A model generated the notes under the pieces. That model was not told where the DNA came from. It ran no database searches and saw nothing but the letters and a program-made list of their open reading frames with translations. Position numbers and translations under genes: made by a program. A stretch of 48,604 bases of DNA from NCBI RefSeq assembly GCF_029891735.1, contig NZ_JANQDH010000117.1:1-48604 (forward strand), written 5' to 3'. Source of the stretch: Chrysosporum bergii ANA360D (GTDB lineage Bacteria; Cyanobacteriota; Cyanobacteriia; Cyanobacteriales; Nostocaceae). This document shows, one piece after another, positions 26,489 to 35,399 of the stretch (position 1 is the stretch's first letter; each line of letters begins with the position of its first letter).

Positions 26489-27625
26489 ATGAATCAAAAT
26501 CCCCTGATAAATTCCGGCACTAAATCATTGAAAACATCTGGGATAAAGCCAGCATTAGCCGCAGCCCTGGCCAGTTTAGAAGTACCCATAGATCAAGAAT
26601 TAGCTCGATACCGACGCACAAAAATTGGATTTAAGATACCACAACAACCCCCAGATTTACCAGATAACCCAGCCATGGACAAAGTTGCACCTCCATTACT
26701 CAACAAAAATACACCCTCTCAGCCTGCATGGCTGTTGAATGAGACTCCGGAAGAGAACCCAACCGCAACTAACACTGAAGTTGATGACTTTAACTCACCA
26801 TCAACTAATTCAGCCAGTAGCATTGTGCCTGCGGTGGTTAATGCTGAGAATGATCATGCCTCACAACCAAATGAATACTTGGAATCAAGTGAGGCACTGC
26901 TGCGAACTTTAACAGATGAACAACAGTCCCCAAAAAAGCCAAGTCATTCTCAGGATAGTTTGCTATCGCCTTTGGGTATCGGATCCATTTTACTGCTATT
27001 AGTAGCCAGTGTCACCCTGGGTTACTTGGTGTTCAATCCTAATTCTTATTTAAGTAGGTTCTTGCCTGGGGATTCATCCGCCAACACAGAGGAAAACACC
27101 AAAGAAGTAGATAATAATGCTCAACCTCAGTCGGAAACAAAAGAAATATTTATAACCAAGTATCCCAATTTAGCAGCGAAAGAATTTCCCCAAGTCAGAA
27201 ACCCCACCGACATAGTTGGTTTACAACCCAAGGTTAAACCAACACCCAGACCAATCATGACTCAACCATCTGTAACTCCCCCAGAGGTAATAAAACCATC
27301 CTTACCACAGTCACAGCCTGTACCAGCGGTAAATACGGCTTCCAGTTCCACAACAGCAACAGCAAAACCTTTACCAGAGAAAACAACAACCCCACCCCAG
27401 GCTAACGCAGAATTAAAACCAGCAACAGATGGGTTTTATCATATAGTCATGGATAATCAAGGCGATGGCGCTCTGTCTACAGCACAACAAGTAGTTCCCG
27501 ATGCTTATTTATCACCCGGACAAACTTTGATATATCTGGGTGCATTAAAAACCCCTGAAGCAGCACGAGAAAGGGTGAAACAGCTACAGTCTCAAGGACT
27601 CAAAGCCAGGATTCAGCAACAATGA
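26489..27625 (+). CDS. Membrane protein with SPOR-like C-terminal domain
   Basis: The protein is about 378 residues from the ATG at 26489; a GTG at 26477 is an alternative. The cytoplasmic N-terminal part (about 160 residues) is Pro/Asn/Ser-rich with RYRRTKIGFKIPQQPPDLPD. One transmembrane helix follows (LGIGSILLLLVASVTLGYLV), then a long Pro/Thr/Gln-rich periplasmic linker. The last 65 residues (FYHIVMDNQGDGALSTAQQV ... ARERVKQLQSQGLKARIQQQ) have the size and the sequence pattern of a SPOR-type peptidoglycan-binding domain. A role at the septum or cell wall is inference from that architecture. The pspA gene follows 125 nt downstream. Confidence 0.68.
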   Translation: MNQNPLINSGTKSLKTSGIKPALAAALASLEVPIDQELARYRRTKIGFKIPQQPPDLPDNPAMDKVAPPLLNKNTPSQPAWLLNETPEENPTATNTEVDDFNSPSTNSASSIVPAVVNAENDHASQPNEYLESSEALLRTLTDEQQSPKKPSHSQDSLLSPLGIGSILLLLVASVTLGYLVFNPNSYLSRFLPGDSSANTEENTKEVDNNAQPQSETKEIFITKYPNLAAKEFPQVRNPTDIVGLQPKVKPTPRPIMTQPSVTPPEVIKPSLPQSQPVPAVNTASSSTTATAKPLPEKTTTPPQANAELKPATDGFYHIVMDNQGDGALSTAQQVVPDAYLSPGQTLIYLGALKTPEAARERVKQLQSQGLKARIQQQ

Positions 27626-27750
27626 ATTGTAAAAATTTAGGATAGGATGAAAAAAAACATCCAGTCAATGAGGGGGTTTTGATTTTTTTCACTCCTTCGT
27701 CCCTGGTCTGGCGGGAAGCGCTGTGAACAAAAAATGAATGGAGAGCCGAT

Positions 27751-28458
27751 ATGGAACTGATTAAGCGTATCCAGGGGATAATTCGCGCTAACGTTAACAG
27801 TATCTTAGGCAATGCCGAAGATCCAGAACAAATCCTGCAACAAGCAGTGAACGAAATGCAGGACAACTTGGTGCAATTGCGACAAGGGGTAGCACAAGCC
27901 ATCGCTACTCAAAAACGCACTGAAAGACAAGCAGCAGCAGCGAAATCTACTTCAGAAGAATGGTATCGCCGCGCTCAGTTGGCATTACAACAGGGAAATG
28001 AAGTTTTAGCACGGGAAGCTTTAACTAAACGCAAAGCATATCAAAAAACTGCTACATCTCTATATAGTCAAATCCAGGAGCAAAATAATGTGGTGGCTAG
28101 ACTGAAGAAGGATATGCGATCGCTAGAATTAAAAATTGGCGAAGCGAAAACTAAAAAAGATATGTACATAGCTCGCGCCCGTTCAGCTGAAGCTTCTGTC
28201 CGACTTCAGGATATGTTGGATAGTAGTTCCCCCTCCAGTAGCCTGTATGCCTTTGAGCGGATGGAAGATAAAGTTTTGCAACTAGAAGCAGAATCAGAAG
28301 CCATTGCTCAATTGGGTACAGACGATTTACAAAAACAATTTGATTCCCTAGAATCTGCTGGTGATATCGACACCGAACTAGCAGCCATGAAACAACAGGT
28401 TTTCCATCCCATTGAAAATGCACCGCCACAAAAGTTACCTAAAAATCAAGAATCTTAA
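27751..28458 (+). CDS. pspA: PspA/IM30 family protein (PspA-like)
   Basis: This is an ESCRT-III-like membrane-remodelling protein of 235 residues, almost entirely helical coiled coil after the amphipathic helix MELIKRIQGIIRANVNSILG. The family signature EDPEQILQQAVNEMQDNLVQLRQ follows. It ends soon after the sixth helix, without the extra C-terminal helix of Vipp1, so it is the PspA-type member of the pair. It presumably forms rods or rings on the cytoplasmic membrane under stress. Its sister gene lies 256 nt downstream, with a MITE-like element in between. The ribosome-binding site is GGAGAG. Confidence 0.88.
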   Translation: MELIKRIQGIIRANVNSILGNAEDPEQILQQAVNEMQDNLVQLRQGVAQAIATQKRTERQAAAAKSTSEEWYRRAQLALQQGNEVLAREALTKRKAYQKTATSLYSQIQEQNNVVARLKKDMRSLELKIGEAKTKKDMYIARARSAEASVRLQDMLDSSSPSSSLYAFERMEDKVLQLEAESEAIAQLGTDDLQKQFDSLESAGDIDTELAAMKQQVFHPIENAPPQKLPKNQES

Positions 28459-28547
28459 ACAGTGGGCAATTATCAAAGTTAGAATATATCTTAAAAAATA
28501 GCGGGTGTCGGGAGGTACTGAACCAAACCGGAATGATTACAGGAAGC

Positions 28548-28652
28548 TATAGTAATCCTAAATGATACGTGAGAGTTCAAGCAGCGTCAAATGCTTATAA
28601 AACCAGGATTTTTATCTACGTATTTTCTCACCATTGGGGTAGGATTGCTATA
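28548..28652. mobile_element. MITE-like element, 105 bp
   Basis: Terminal inverted repeats TATAGTAATCCTA (28548-28560) and TAGGATTGCTATA (28640-28652) agree at 12 of 13 positions. An inner pair (GTGAGA near 28571 and TCTCA near 28627) extends the symmetry. The element is non-coding and its ends match those of the element at 10329-10406. It sits between pspA and vipp1. Confidence 0.62.
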
Positions 28653-28714
28653 TTAAATAGTAAAAAAGCGAACCGTACCACCAAGCGCATAAAGTCTACA
28701 AGGAAAACAAAATT

Positions 28715-29485
28715 ATGGGATTATTTGATCGGATTAAACGAGTAGTCAGTGCTAACCTCAACGATTTGGTGAATAAAGCTGAAGATCCAGAAAAAATACT
28801 AGAACAAGCCATCCTGGAAATGCAGGAAGACTTGGTAAAGTTGCGTCAGGGAGTAGCTCAGGCCATCGCTGCCCAAAAACGAACTGAGAAACAGTACAAT
28901 GATAATCAAAATGAAGTCAACAAGTGGCAACGCAATGCCCAATTAGCTCTACAAAAGGGCGATGAAAACCTGGCGCGACAAGCCCTAGAACGCAAAAAAA
29001 CCCATAACGATACGGCTCTGGCGCTGAAAACTAGCCTAGATCAGCAAACTGCTCAAGTAGAAACCCTGAAGCGGAACTTAGTCCAGCTAGAAAGCAAAAT
29101 TTCCGAAGCTAAGACCAAAAAAGAAATGCTCAAAGCTCGGATTACTTCTGCTAAAGCCCAAGAGCAACTAGAAGGTATGGTGCGCGGGATGAATAGCAGC
29201 AGTGCTATGGCAGCATTTGAGCGGATGGAAGAAAAAGTACTGATGCAAGAAGCTCGCGCTCAAGCCGGAGCAGAGTTAGCAGGGGCAGATTTAGAAACTC
29301 AGTTTGCCCGTCTGGAAAGTAGCGATGTTGATGATGAATTGGCAGCGTTGAAGGCACAAATGCTCGAGCCTAGTCCGGAACCCCAAGCCCAACTACCACC
29401 GCCAAAAGAAAGCACTGCTTCTAAACCTAATCAAGTGGTTGACTCGGAATTGGAAGCGCTAAAAAGGCAGTTGGATCAAATGTAA
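28715..29485 (+). CDS. vipp1: Vipp1/IM30 membrane-associated protein
   Basis: Vipp1 is required for thylakoid membrane biogenesis and maintenance. The 256-residue protein starts with the amphipathic helix MGLFDRIKRVVSANLNDLVN, followed by EDPEKILEQAILEMQEDLVK and long coiled-coil helices. Unlike the upstream paralogue it carries a Pro-rich linker (EPSPEPQAQLPPPKES) and an extra C-terminal helix (VVDSELEALKRQLDQM), the feature that separates Vipp1 from PspA. The first gene was presumably the ancestor by duplication. A hairpin terminator follows at 29537. Confidence 0.9.
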   Translation: MGLFDRIKRVVSANLNDLVNKAEDPEKILEQAILEMQEDLVKLRQGVAQAIAAQKRTEKQYNDNQNEVNKWQRNAQLALQKGDENLARQALERKKTHNDTALALKTSLDQQTAQVETLKRNLVQLESKISEAKTKKEMLKARITSAKAQEQLEGMVRGMNSSSAMAAFERMEEKVLMQEARAQAGAELAGADLETQFARLESSDVDDELAALKAQMLEPSPEPQAQLPPPKESTASKPNQVVDSELEALKRQLDQM

Positions 29486-29536
29486 TTGAATGTGATGATG
29501 CCATAGCCGGCAGGTCTTGTCTTTTCACTCAGCGAG

Positions 29537-29563
29537 TCCCACAGCTGTAGGTTGTGGGATTTT
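29537..29563 (+). terminator. Terminator after vipp1
   Basis: TCCCACA (29537-29543) pairs with TGTGGGA (29553-29559) over a 9-nt loop and is followed by TTTT. It lies 52 nt after the vipp1 stop. Confidence 0.7.
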
Positions 29564-29705
29564 GCATTACTATTTGCACAATCATAGCGGGTCAGATGCC
29601 CAGACTACCTCATAGCTTTTGATGCTCTAAACTAACAATGTTCAGCACTTTTAATATACAGTATTGTGTGTGAACTTTGATGAATGCCACCATGAGGAGA
29701 CTGTC

Positions 29706-30035
29706 ATGAGTAAGGGTGTAATCAGCATAACTGATAGTGAGTTTGAAACCGAAGTATTGAAGGCCGAGCAGCCTGTGCTGGTTTACTTTTGGGCTTCCTG
29801 GTGTGGTCCTTGTCGATTGATGACCCCACTCATTCAGCTGGTGTCCAACACGTACGGCGATCGCCTGAAAGTTGTCAAAATGGAAGTAGATCCCAATCCC
29901 GAAACAGTGGAACAGTACGAAGTAGAAGGAGTACCAGCTTTGATATTAGTTCGGGGAAGGGAGCTTTTAGCATCTATTGAGGGAGTTATTGGCAAGGATA
30001 AATTACTTGAGTTTTTAGCTACCCACTTAGAGTAG
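29706..30035 (+). CDS. Thioredoxin family protein
   Basis: A 109-residue thioredoxin-fold protein with the canonical redox motif WCGPC in VYFWASWCGPCRLMTPL and the conserved cis-Pro in VEGVPALILVR. No signal peptide is present, so it acts in the cytoplasm on disulfides of target proteins. I start at ATG 29706 (MSKGVISITDSEFE), which has GAGGAG about 8 nt upstream; an in-frame ATG at 29664 would add a poorly conserved Cys/His-containing leader. It is slightly diverged from m-type thioredoxin (for example LIQLVSNTYGDRLKVVKMEV), so it is probably an accessory thioredoxin. A strong terminator follows. Confidence 0.9.
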   Translation: MSKGVISITDSEFETEVLKAEQPVLVYFWASWCGPCRLMTPLIQLVSNTYGDRLKVVKMEVDPNPETVEQYEVEGVPALILVRGRELLASIEGVIGKDKLLEFLATHLE

Positions 30036-30081
30036 TAATTAGTCCACCTGCGGTAGTGACCAAAAGAATGAGGTACAAGCC

Positions 30082-30107
30082 CCGTCCTTCTAGGACGGCT
30101 TTTTTTT
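30082..30107 (+). terminator. Rho-independent terminator after thioredoxin gene
   Basis: CCGTCCT (30082-30088) pairs with AGGACGG (30092-30098) over a 3-nt loop and runs into CTTTTTTTT. It lies about 47 nt after the stop. Confidence 0.85.
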
Positions 30108-30220
30108 GGTTCCTATAGCTTGCCATTTTTGATATACCAACATAAAATACAAATAGTCGGCATGGGGCATCAGCGCGACTTTAAACGGGTTGGTAAGAAG
30201 TTGCGGTAAACCGTTAAGAA

Positions 30221-30243
30221 TCACCGACCTAGAATGTCGGTGA
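30221..30243. repeat. Hairpin resembling the end of an IS200/IS605-type element
   Basis: TCACCGAC (30221-30228) pairs with GTCGGTGA (30236-30243), flanked by TTAAGAA on the left and GTATGTCAA on the right. The arrangement resembles the right-end hairpin of cyanobacterial IS605-like elements as I remember it. No transposase is present, so it would be a solo end or a coincidence. It lies 24 nt before the aminotransferase ATG and may affect its mRNA leader. Confidence 0.3.
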
Positions 30244-30267
30244 GTATGTCAATACCTCATAACTAAT

Positions 30268-31437
30268 ATGCAGTTTGCTAAACGTTTACAACCCCTGCAA
30301 TCTAATGTATTTGCTGATATGGACAGAGCCAAGGCTATGGCTTTATCAGCAGGTAAGCAGTTAATTGATTTGTCTTTAGGGTCTTCTGATTTACCAGCCC
30401 GTCCCCACGTCATCAGGGCTATTGCCGAATCTCTCCATGACCCCAGTACCCACGGCTACTTATTATTCCATGGTACTCAGGCATTTCGCCAAGCAGCAGC
30501 CGATTGGTATGAAAAAAAATTTGGGATCACGGTTAACCCGGAAACTGAGGTACTGCCCCTGATTGGTTCCCAGGAAGGTACTGCCCATTTACCTCTAGCA
30601 CTGCTCAACCCAGGAGATTTTGCTTTGTTACAAGATCCGGGTTATCCCTCCCACGCTGGGGGAGTCTATTTGGCTAGTGGTCAAATTTATCCTATGCCAC
30701 TACGGGCAGACAACAATTTTTTACCAGTATTTGCTGATATTCCTGGGGATGTTTTGGCTCAATCGCGGCTGATGGTGTTGAGCTATCCTCATAACCCCAC
30801 TGCGGCCATGGCTCCTTTATCTTTTTTCCAAACTGCAGTAGCTTTCTGTCAGCAACATGATATTGTCCTAGTTCACGATTTCCCCTATGGAGATTTGGTA
30901 TTTACCGAAACTAGCGAAGCACCTTCGGTGCTGCAAGCCGACCCCGGCAAGAATATCTCTATTGAATTTTTTACCCTTTCTAAGTCCTACAATATGGGGG
31001 GCTTCCGTATAGGCTACGCCATCGGTAATGCCCAGTTAATTAAAGCTTTACGCCAAGTTAAAGCAGCTGTTGATTTTAATCAGTATCGGGGCATCTTGAA
31101 CGGTGCCATGGCGGCTCTCACCGGACCTCAAGTGGGGGTTACAGAGGTTGTCAATACTTTCCGTAAACGCCGTGATGCGTTTATTACTGCTTTACATCAA
31201 ATCGGTTGGCAAGTTCCCATCCCCCAAGCCACAATGTATGTTTGGGCTAAGTTACCAGCACCCTGGTATCAAGATTCTGTGGGATTTTGTACTGAGTTAG
31301 TTAAACAAACTGGTGTAGCAGCTTCTCCAGGGGCGGGATTTGGTAAATGCGGAGAAGGATATGTCCGCTTTGCTTTAGTACATGAACCACCTTTGTTATT
31401 AACTGCTGTGGAAAGAATTGCTCAGTTTATTAGTTAG
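30268..31437 (+). CDS. PLP-dependent class I/II aminotransferase
   Basis: The 389-residue fold-type I enzyme has LIDLSLGSSDLPARPHVI near the N terminus, HGTQAFRQAAADWY, NPGDFALLQDPGYPSHAGGV, SYPHNPTAAM (Asn contacts PLP), and the PLP lysine in TLSKSYNMGGFRIGYAIGN. A C-terminal Arg in GYVRFALVHEPP would bind the substrate carboxylate. It resembles the aspartate/LL-diaminopimelate aminotransferase group; cyanobacteria usually have a separate DapL, so I leave the substrate open. The gene converges on the HpsJ-like gene with a 3-nt gap. Confidence 0.88.
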   Translation: MQFAKRLQPLQSNVFADMDRAKAMALSAGKQLIDLSLGSSDLPARPHVIRAIAESLHDPSTHGYLLFHGTQAFRQAAADWYEKKFGITVNPETEVLPLIGSQEGTAHLPLALLNPGDFALLQDPGYPSHAGGVYLASGQIYPMPLRADNNFLPVFADIPGDVLAQSRLMVLSYPHNPTAAMAPLSFFQTAVAFCQQHDIVLVHDFPYGDLVFTETSEAPSVLQADPGKNISIEFFTLSKSYNMGGFRIGYAIGNAQLIKALRQVKAAVDFNQYRGILNGAMAALTGPQVGVTEVVNTFRKRRDAFITALHQIGWQVPIPQATMYVWAKLPAPWYQDSVGFCTELVKQTGVAASPGAGFGKCGEGYVRFALVHEPPLLLTAVERIAQFIS

Positions 31438-31440
31438 TTG

Positions 31441-32136
31441 CTATGTTCGTTTAACTAAACGGGGCCAGCGTGCAGAATACCAAATCCAAATAAAGCCACT
31501 AGCACATACTAAAGCGCCCAAATTCCATTTTACAGAACTTTTAATCAGTTTTTTGCGGTTATTATCTTGTGCTGCTCTAGTTTGATTATTGACATTAGTT
31601 TCTATCTGTTGAATTTGAGATAATAGTTGACTTCTGACCTCTTGGGCATTTTTAAATTCTGGAATATTCCCATTAGGGTTTAAATTTTTGAAAATCTGAT
31701 TTATGTCTTGGTTAGACTTTGCCTGAGTTAGTACTTCTTTAACTTGTTGCACTTGAGCAAGTTGTTGATATCCCTGATCAGTTATCAGCACATTATTCTG
31801 ATGGTTAATCCGCCAAGTATTAGTAATACCTAAAGGTATGAGTAAGATTAATAAAATTCCAGCTAAGAGAGATCCCCAAGATAAAAACTGCAACAAATAA
31901 CCTTCAAATTTATGACGGTAATTTTTTCCTCCTACAAAAATAAATACTAATGCTATTAACAGCAGAGGAGAGTGTTGTACTAATGCGCCTATAGTTTGAA
32001 ATTCCCAAACAGGATTCATAAATTGAAAGGGAGTCAAAATATCAATAAAGTCAAGGATCGACATTATTAATAGTAGATATCCTACAAAGCGCAATTTAAA
32101 ACTAGAGGAGCCATATAGCTTTTGTGATTCAGTCAT
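31441..32136 (-). CDS. HpsJ-like integral membrane protein
   Basis: The 231-residue protein has three N-terminal hydrophobic segments (around residues 15-35, 52-70 and 80-105) and one near the C terminus (GALVCASGFIWIWYSARWP), with an Asn/Gln-rich coiled region between them. This topology and the LRFVGYLLLIMSILDFIDIL opening fit the HpsJ family, named from hormogonium polysaccharide genes of Nostoc and also seen with exosortase-type sorting systems. It lies 176 nt downstream of, and on the same strand as, a gene for a PEP/PFE-CTERM surface protein, which supports a role in export or anchoring of surface material. The family assignment is from memory and moderate. Confidence 0.55.
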   Translation of the reverse strand: MTESQKLYGSSSFKLRFVGYLLLIMSILDFIDILTPFQFMNPVWEFQTIGALVQHSPLLLIALVFIFVGGKNYRHKFEGYLLQFLSWGSLLAGILLILLIPLGITNTWRINHQNNVLITDQGYQQLAQVQQVKEVLTQAKSNQDINQIFKNLNPNGNIPEFKNAQEVRSQLLSQIQQIETNVNNQTRAAQDNNRKKLIKSSVKWNLGALVCASGFIWIWYSARWPRLVKRT

Positions 32137-32312
32137 AGGAAGTTTCTTCTAAAGGACTCCTATTTGATTCTTGAACAAAAATCCGTATACTGTTATTCAT
32201 TTTTTCCCATTCCCTGTTCCCTACTTCTACGAGCAATTCCACTAATCAAAGGGAACCACTATATTCGTGTGTACACGGTAGCCCCATGACCCACTGATTA
32301 CGGTTTAGATTT

Positions 32313-33200
32313 TTAAGTGTTAATTTTTAACTGTTTTAACCTGTTCTTTCTGCGCCAATAGCTTAAGCCACCAGTGATAGCTAATACGCTAATACCAACA
32401 GTTTCTGGAATCTCAAAAGGTACTGTAGCAGTGTTGGTGCTTAGAGTTACCTCTTTGAGGTCAATGTTAGCCTTTGCAGAAGTGGTGTTATCTCCGAGAA
32501 AAATGAAGTTACTTGCTCTATAAACATCTGCTCCAAACCCGGTAGCCGAGGTATAATCCCGTAGGTAGCCGTTTAAAAGTATGGTATTACCGCTAGTTAA
32601 TGTATAGGAGTCACCAGCAACGTTCAAGTTATAAGTAGTCAAGTTGGTCAGCAAATTGCCAACACCATCTACTTTCTCACCAATTGAATTAAAAGAGGAA
32701 TTATTCTGTGAAAAAATATCGGTGTTCCTAAAACCAATTTCTATCCCTTGTTGGTCACTACTCAAAGCAAGAACACTAAAACCTGCACGAAAATCACCAT
32801 TGGTTCCTTCGTTCTCTTGTTGGTTGATTTTCACTTTAAAAGTCAGTTGGTAACCTGCATTCCTATCCAACGTGGGAAATGATGGGTTGACTGTAGTGGT
32901 GGGTGTAAGAATGCTAGGATTTGAAACATCAAGAGTAACATTATAGTTACTGTAACCAGCATATATACTGTTAGCGGCAGTCGAATCTAAGGTTGTGAGA
33001 CTATTGTTAGCAGAGTGTGTGGCCAAAGTGCTGGGGGGAATAGGATTTGCATTCCCAAAATTGAACCACGGTGATGATGAGTATTTGTCTGGTGTAACAC
33101 CGGATGTACCATCATAAAGAGTGAGTGGTGCAGCCATGCTCTTTTGGGCTGTCAGCAGCAAAGTAAAACCAATTGTGATTGCACCTATTTGAGTTTTCAT
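32313..33200 (-). CDS. Secreted PEP/PFE-CTERM-type sorted protein
   Basis: The 295-residue protein has a signal peptide (MKTQIGAITIGFTLLLTAQK, cleavage after SMAA) and an Asn/Thr/Ser-rich beta-type body with lectin-like or choice-of-anchor character. Its C terminus is a tripartite sorting tail: VPFEIPETVG, then a hydrophobic stretch ISVLAITGGLSYW, then basic RRKNRLKQLKI. This is the PFE variant of PEP-CTERM signals that exosortases cleave for surface or exopolysaccharide attachment. No exosortase is in the window. The HpsJ-like gene downstream is a plausible partner. It diverges from uvrC across 312 nt containing a 20-bp palindrome. Confidence 0.75.
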   Translation of the reverse strand: MKTQIGAITIGFTLLLTAQKSMAAPLTLYDGTSGVTPDKYSSSPWFNFGNANPIPPSTLATHSANNSLTTLDSTAANSIYAGYSNYNVTLDVSNPSILTPTTTVNPSFPTLDRNAGYQLTFKVKINQQENEGTNGDFRAGFSVLALSSDQQGIEIGFRNTDIFSQNNSSFNSIGEKVDGVGNLLTNLTTYNLNVAGDSYTLTSGNTILLNGYLRDYTSATGFGADVYRASNFIFLGDNTTSAKANIDLKEVTLSTNTATVPFEIPETVGISVLAITGGLSYWRRKNRLKQLKINT

Positions 33201-33320
33201 CGTGTTTTTTTGGCAAATTTAATCATGAATTATACTCTAATTCTTCCGAAAATCTTGGGTGTGATTCATTTATTTATTCACACAATCTTAATTGTTCAAA
33301 AAACTGACCAGATAGGGTTT

Positions 33321-33340
33321 TATACGTATTAATACGTATA
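33321..33340. promoter_or_regulatory. Perfect 20-bp palindrome in divergent promoter region
   Basis: TATACGTATTAATACGTATA is its own reverse complement and sits in the 312-nt gap between the surface-protein gene and uvrC, about 120 nt upstream of the former and 172 nt upstream of the latter. A dimeric regulator's operator is the natural reading, but no regulator gene is adjacent. Nothing else is seen in the gap apart from AT-rich sequence. Confidence 0.5.
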
Positions 33341-33512
33341 TGCAGTTCTCGAGATAGTTGTGCTTGGATAGAGGAATTTGATTTGACAAAAAAAATTGAG
33401 AATTAACAAGAAACTAATCAGGTGTAGAAATAACATTTTGAGCAGAGGGGGGTTCATCGAACTCACGTTAAGATAAGGAAGGGTATATTTGTAAAATTAC
33501 CTAAATTTAGCT

Positions 33513-35399
33513 GTGACTCTATCTGCCCAAACACTACCACTGATTAAATATCCAGAAAAACTGGAAAATCGTCTCGCTGAAATTCCACCGGAACCAGGGG
33601 TTTATTTAATGCGGGACGCTAGTGATGGCATTATATATATAGGGAAATCACGGAAACTGCGATCGCGTGTTCGTTCCTATTTCCGGGATAGCAATCACAA
33701 AAGCCATCGTATAACTACAATGGTTCAGCAGGTGACAGAAATTGAATTTATTGTCACCGATACTGAGGCGGAAGCCTTGGCCTTAGAAGCCAACTTAATC
33801 AAGCAGCATCAGCCATATTTTAACGTTTTACTCAAAGATGATAAAAAATATCCTTATGTTTGTATTACTTGGTCGGAAGACTATCCGCGAATTTTCATCA
33901 CCCGCAAACGCCAAATAGGTAAACCTAAAGATAAGTTTTATGGACCTTACACTGATACAGGTCTATTACGAGAAATATTACGCATATCTAAACGCATTTT
34001 TGCATTGCGACAAAGACCCCAACCACTTTTCAAAGACCGTCCCTGTTTGAATTATGACTTGAGGCGCTGTCCGGGTGTGTGTCAACAGTTGATTTCACCA
34101 GAAGAATACCGTAAAACTGTGCAGCAAGTGGCCATGGTGTTTCAAGGACGAACCCAAGAATTAATTGATATCCTGACTACAAAAATGCAAACCGCAGCCG
34201 AAGGGTTAAACTTTGAACTAGCCGCCCAGATACGCGATCAAATTACAGGCTTAAAATCCTTAACGGCTGATCAAAAAGTTTCTTTACCAGATGATACAGT
34301 TTCGCGGGATGCCTTAGCACTGGCCAGGGACACGCAACGGGCTTGTATACAATTATTTCAGATTCGTGCTGGTAAATTAGTGGGACGTTTGGCATTTATG
34401 GCCGATACCCAAGCAGAAGCAGGAGCGATATTACAACGAGTTTTAGAAGAACATTATCAAACTGCTGAGGCTGTGGAAATTCCCACGGAGATTTTGGTCC
34501 AGTATGAGTTACCAGATGCAGAAATATTGGCAAATGTCTTGACTCAACGTAAGGGGAGAAAAGTGACAATTTTCGCTCCCCAGCGCCAAACTAAGGCAGA
34601 ATTGATTGATATGGTGGAGCGCAATGCTCAGTATGAATTACAAAGAATGCAGAAATTAGAGGATAGCAACTATCAAGCTATGGAAGATTTAGCCGCTATT
34701 CTCGATTTACCGGACTTACCCCACCGGATGGAAGGTTATGATATTTCCCACATTCAGGGGTCAAATGCTGTAGCTTCCCAAGTTGTATTTATTGATGGTT
34801 TACCTGGTAAACAGCACTATCGCCATTACAAAATTCAAAATCCTACAGTTACAGCCGGACACTCAGATGACTTTGCCAGTTTAGCGGAAGTTATCCACAG
34901 GCGATTTCGTAAGTATAGCACAGATCCGCACTTACCCAGGGTGGGTAATCCTGATTGGCCTGATTTAATTATGATTGATGGCGGTAAGGGACAGTTATCC
35001 TCTGTTGTTGCTGTTTTGCAAGAGATGAATTTATTAGCAGATTTGCGAGTTATCAGTTTAGCGAAGCAGCGAGAAGAAATTTTTTTACCAGGAGAATCTC
35101 AACCTTTAAACACTGATGTAGAACAACCAGGGGTACAGATGTTGCGGAGGTTAAGAGATGAAGCCCATAGATTCGCTGTTAGTTTTCATCGTCAGCAACG
35201 TAGTCAGCAATTAAAGCGATCGCGTTTAGATGAAATTCCCGGCTTGGGACACCATCGCCAAAAGCAGCTTTTAGGGCATTTTCGCTCTGTTGATTATATC
35301 CGACAAGCTACACCCGCACAACTTGCTGAGGTTCCAGGTATTGGGGCTAAGTTAGCTGAAGAAATTTACAGTTATTTCCATCCCAACCACAAAGACTAA
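33513..35399 (+). CDS. uvrC: Excinuclease ABC subunit C
   Basis: UvrC makes the dual incisions in nucleotide excision repair. The 628-residue protein has an N-terminal GIY-YIG nuclease domain ([20 protein letters not shown] with Arg in SRVRSYF), the Cys-rich region [16 protein letters not shown], a UVR motif ([16 protein letters not shown] near 225-240), the RNase H-like 3' nuclease with [16 protein letters not shown] and MIDGGKGQL, and C-terminal helix-hairpin-helix motifs ([35 protein letters not shown]). It starts with GTG at 33513. All domains are complete. Confidence 0.97.
   Translation: MTLSAQTLPLIKYPEKLENRLAEIPPEPGVYLMRDASDGIIYIGKSRKLRSRVRSYFRDSNHKSHRITTMVQQVTEIEFIVTDTEAEALALEANLIKQHQPYFNVLLKDDKKYPYVCITWSEDYPRIFITRKRQIGKPKDKFYGPYTDTGLLREILRISKRIFALRQRPQPLFKDRPCLNYDLRRCPGVCQQLISPEEYRKTVQQVAMVFQGRTQELIDILTTKMQTAAEGLNFELAAQIRDQITGLKSLTADQKVSLPDDTVSRDALALARDTQRACIQLFQIRAGKLVGRLAFMADTQAEAGAILQRVLEEHYQTAEAVEIPTEILVQYELPDAEILANVLTQRKGRKVTIFAPQRQTKAELIDMVERNAQYELQRMQKLEDSNYQAMEDLAAILDLPDLPHRMEGYDISHIQGSNAVASQVVFIDGLPGKQHYRHYKIQNPTVTAGHSDDFASLAEVIHRRFRKYSTDPHLPRVGNPDWPDLIMIDGGKGQLSSVVAVLQEMNLLADLRVISLAKQREEIFLPGESQPLNTDVEQPGVQMLRRLRDEAHRFAVSFHRQQRSQQLKRSRLDEIPGLGHHRQKQLLGHFRSVDYIRQATPAQLAEVPGIGAKLAEEIYSYFHPNHKD

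Noticed and set aside
33144-33332. Plus-strand frame over the surface-protein start
   Set aside because: It is antisense to the signal peptide region and runs into the promoter region; no protein-like signature.
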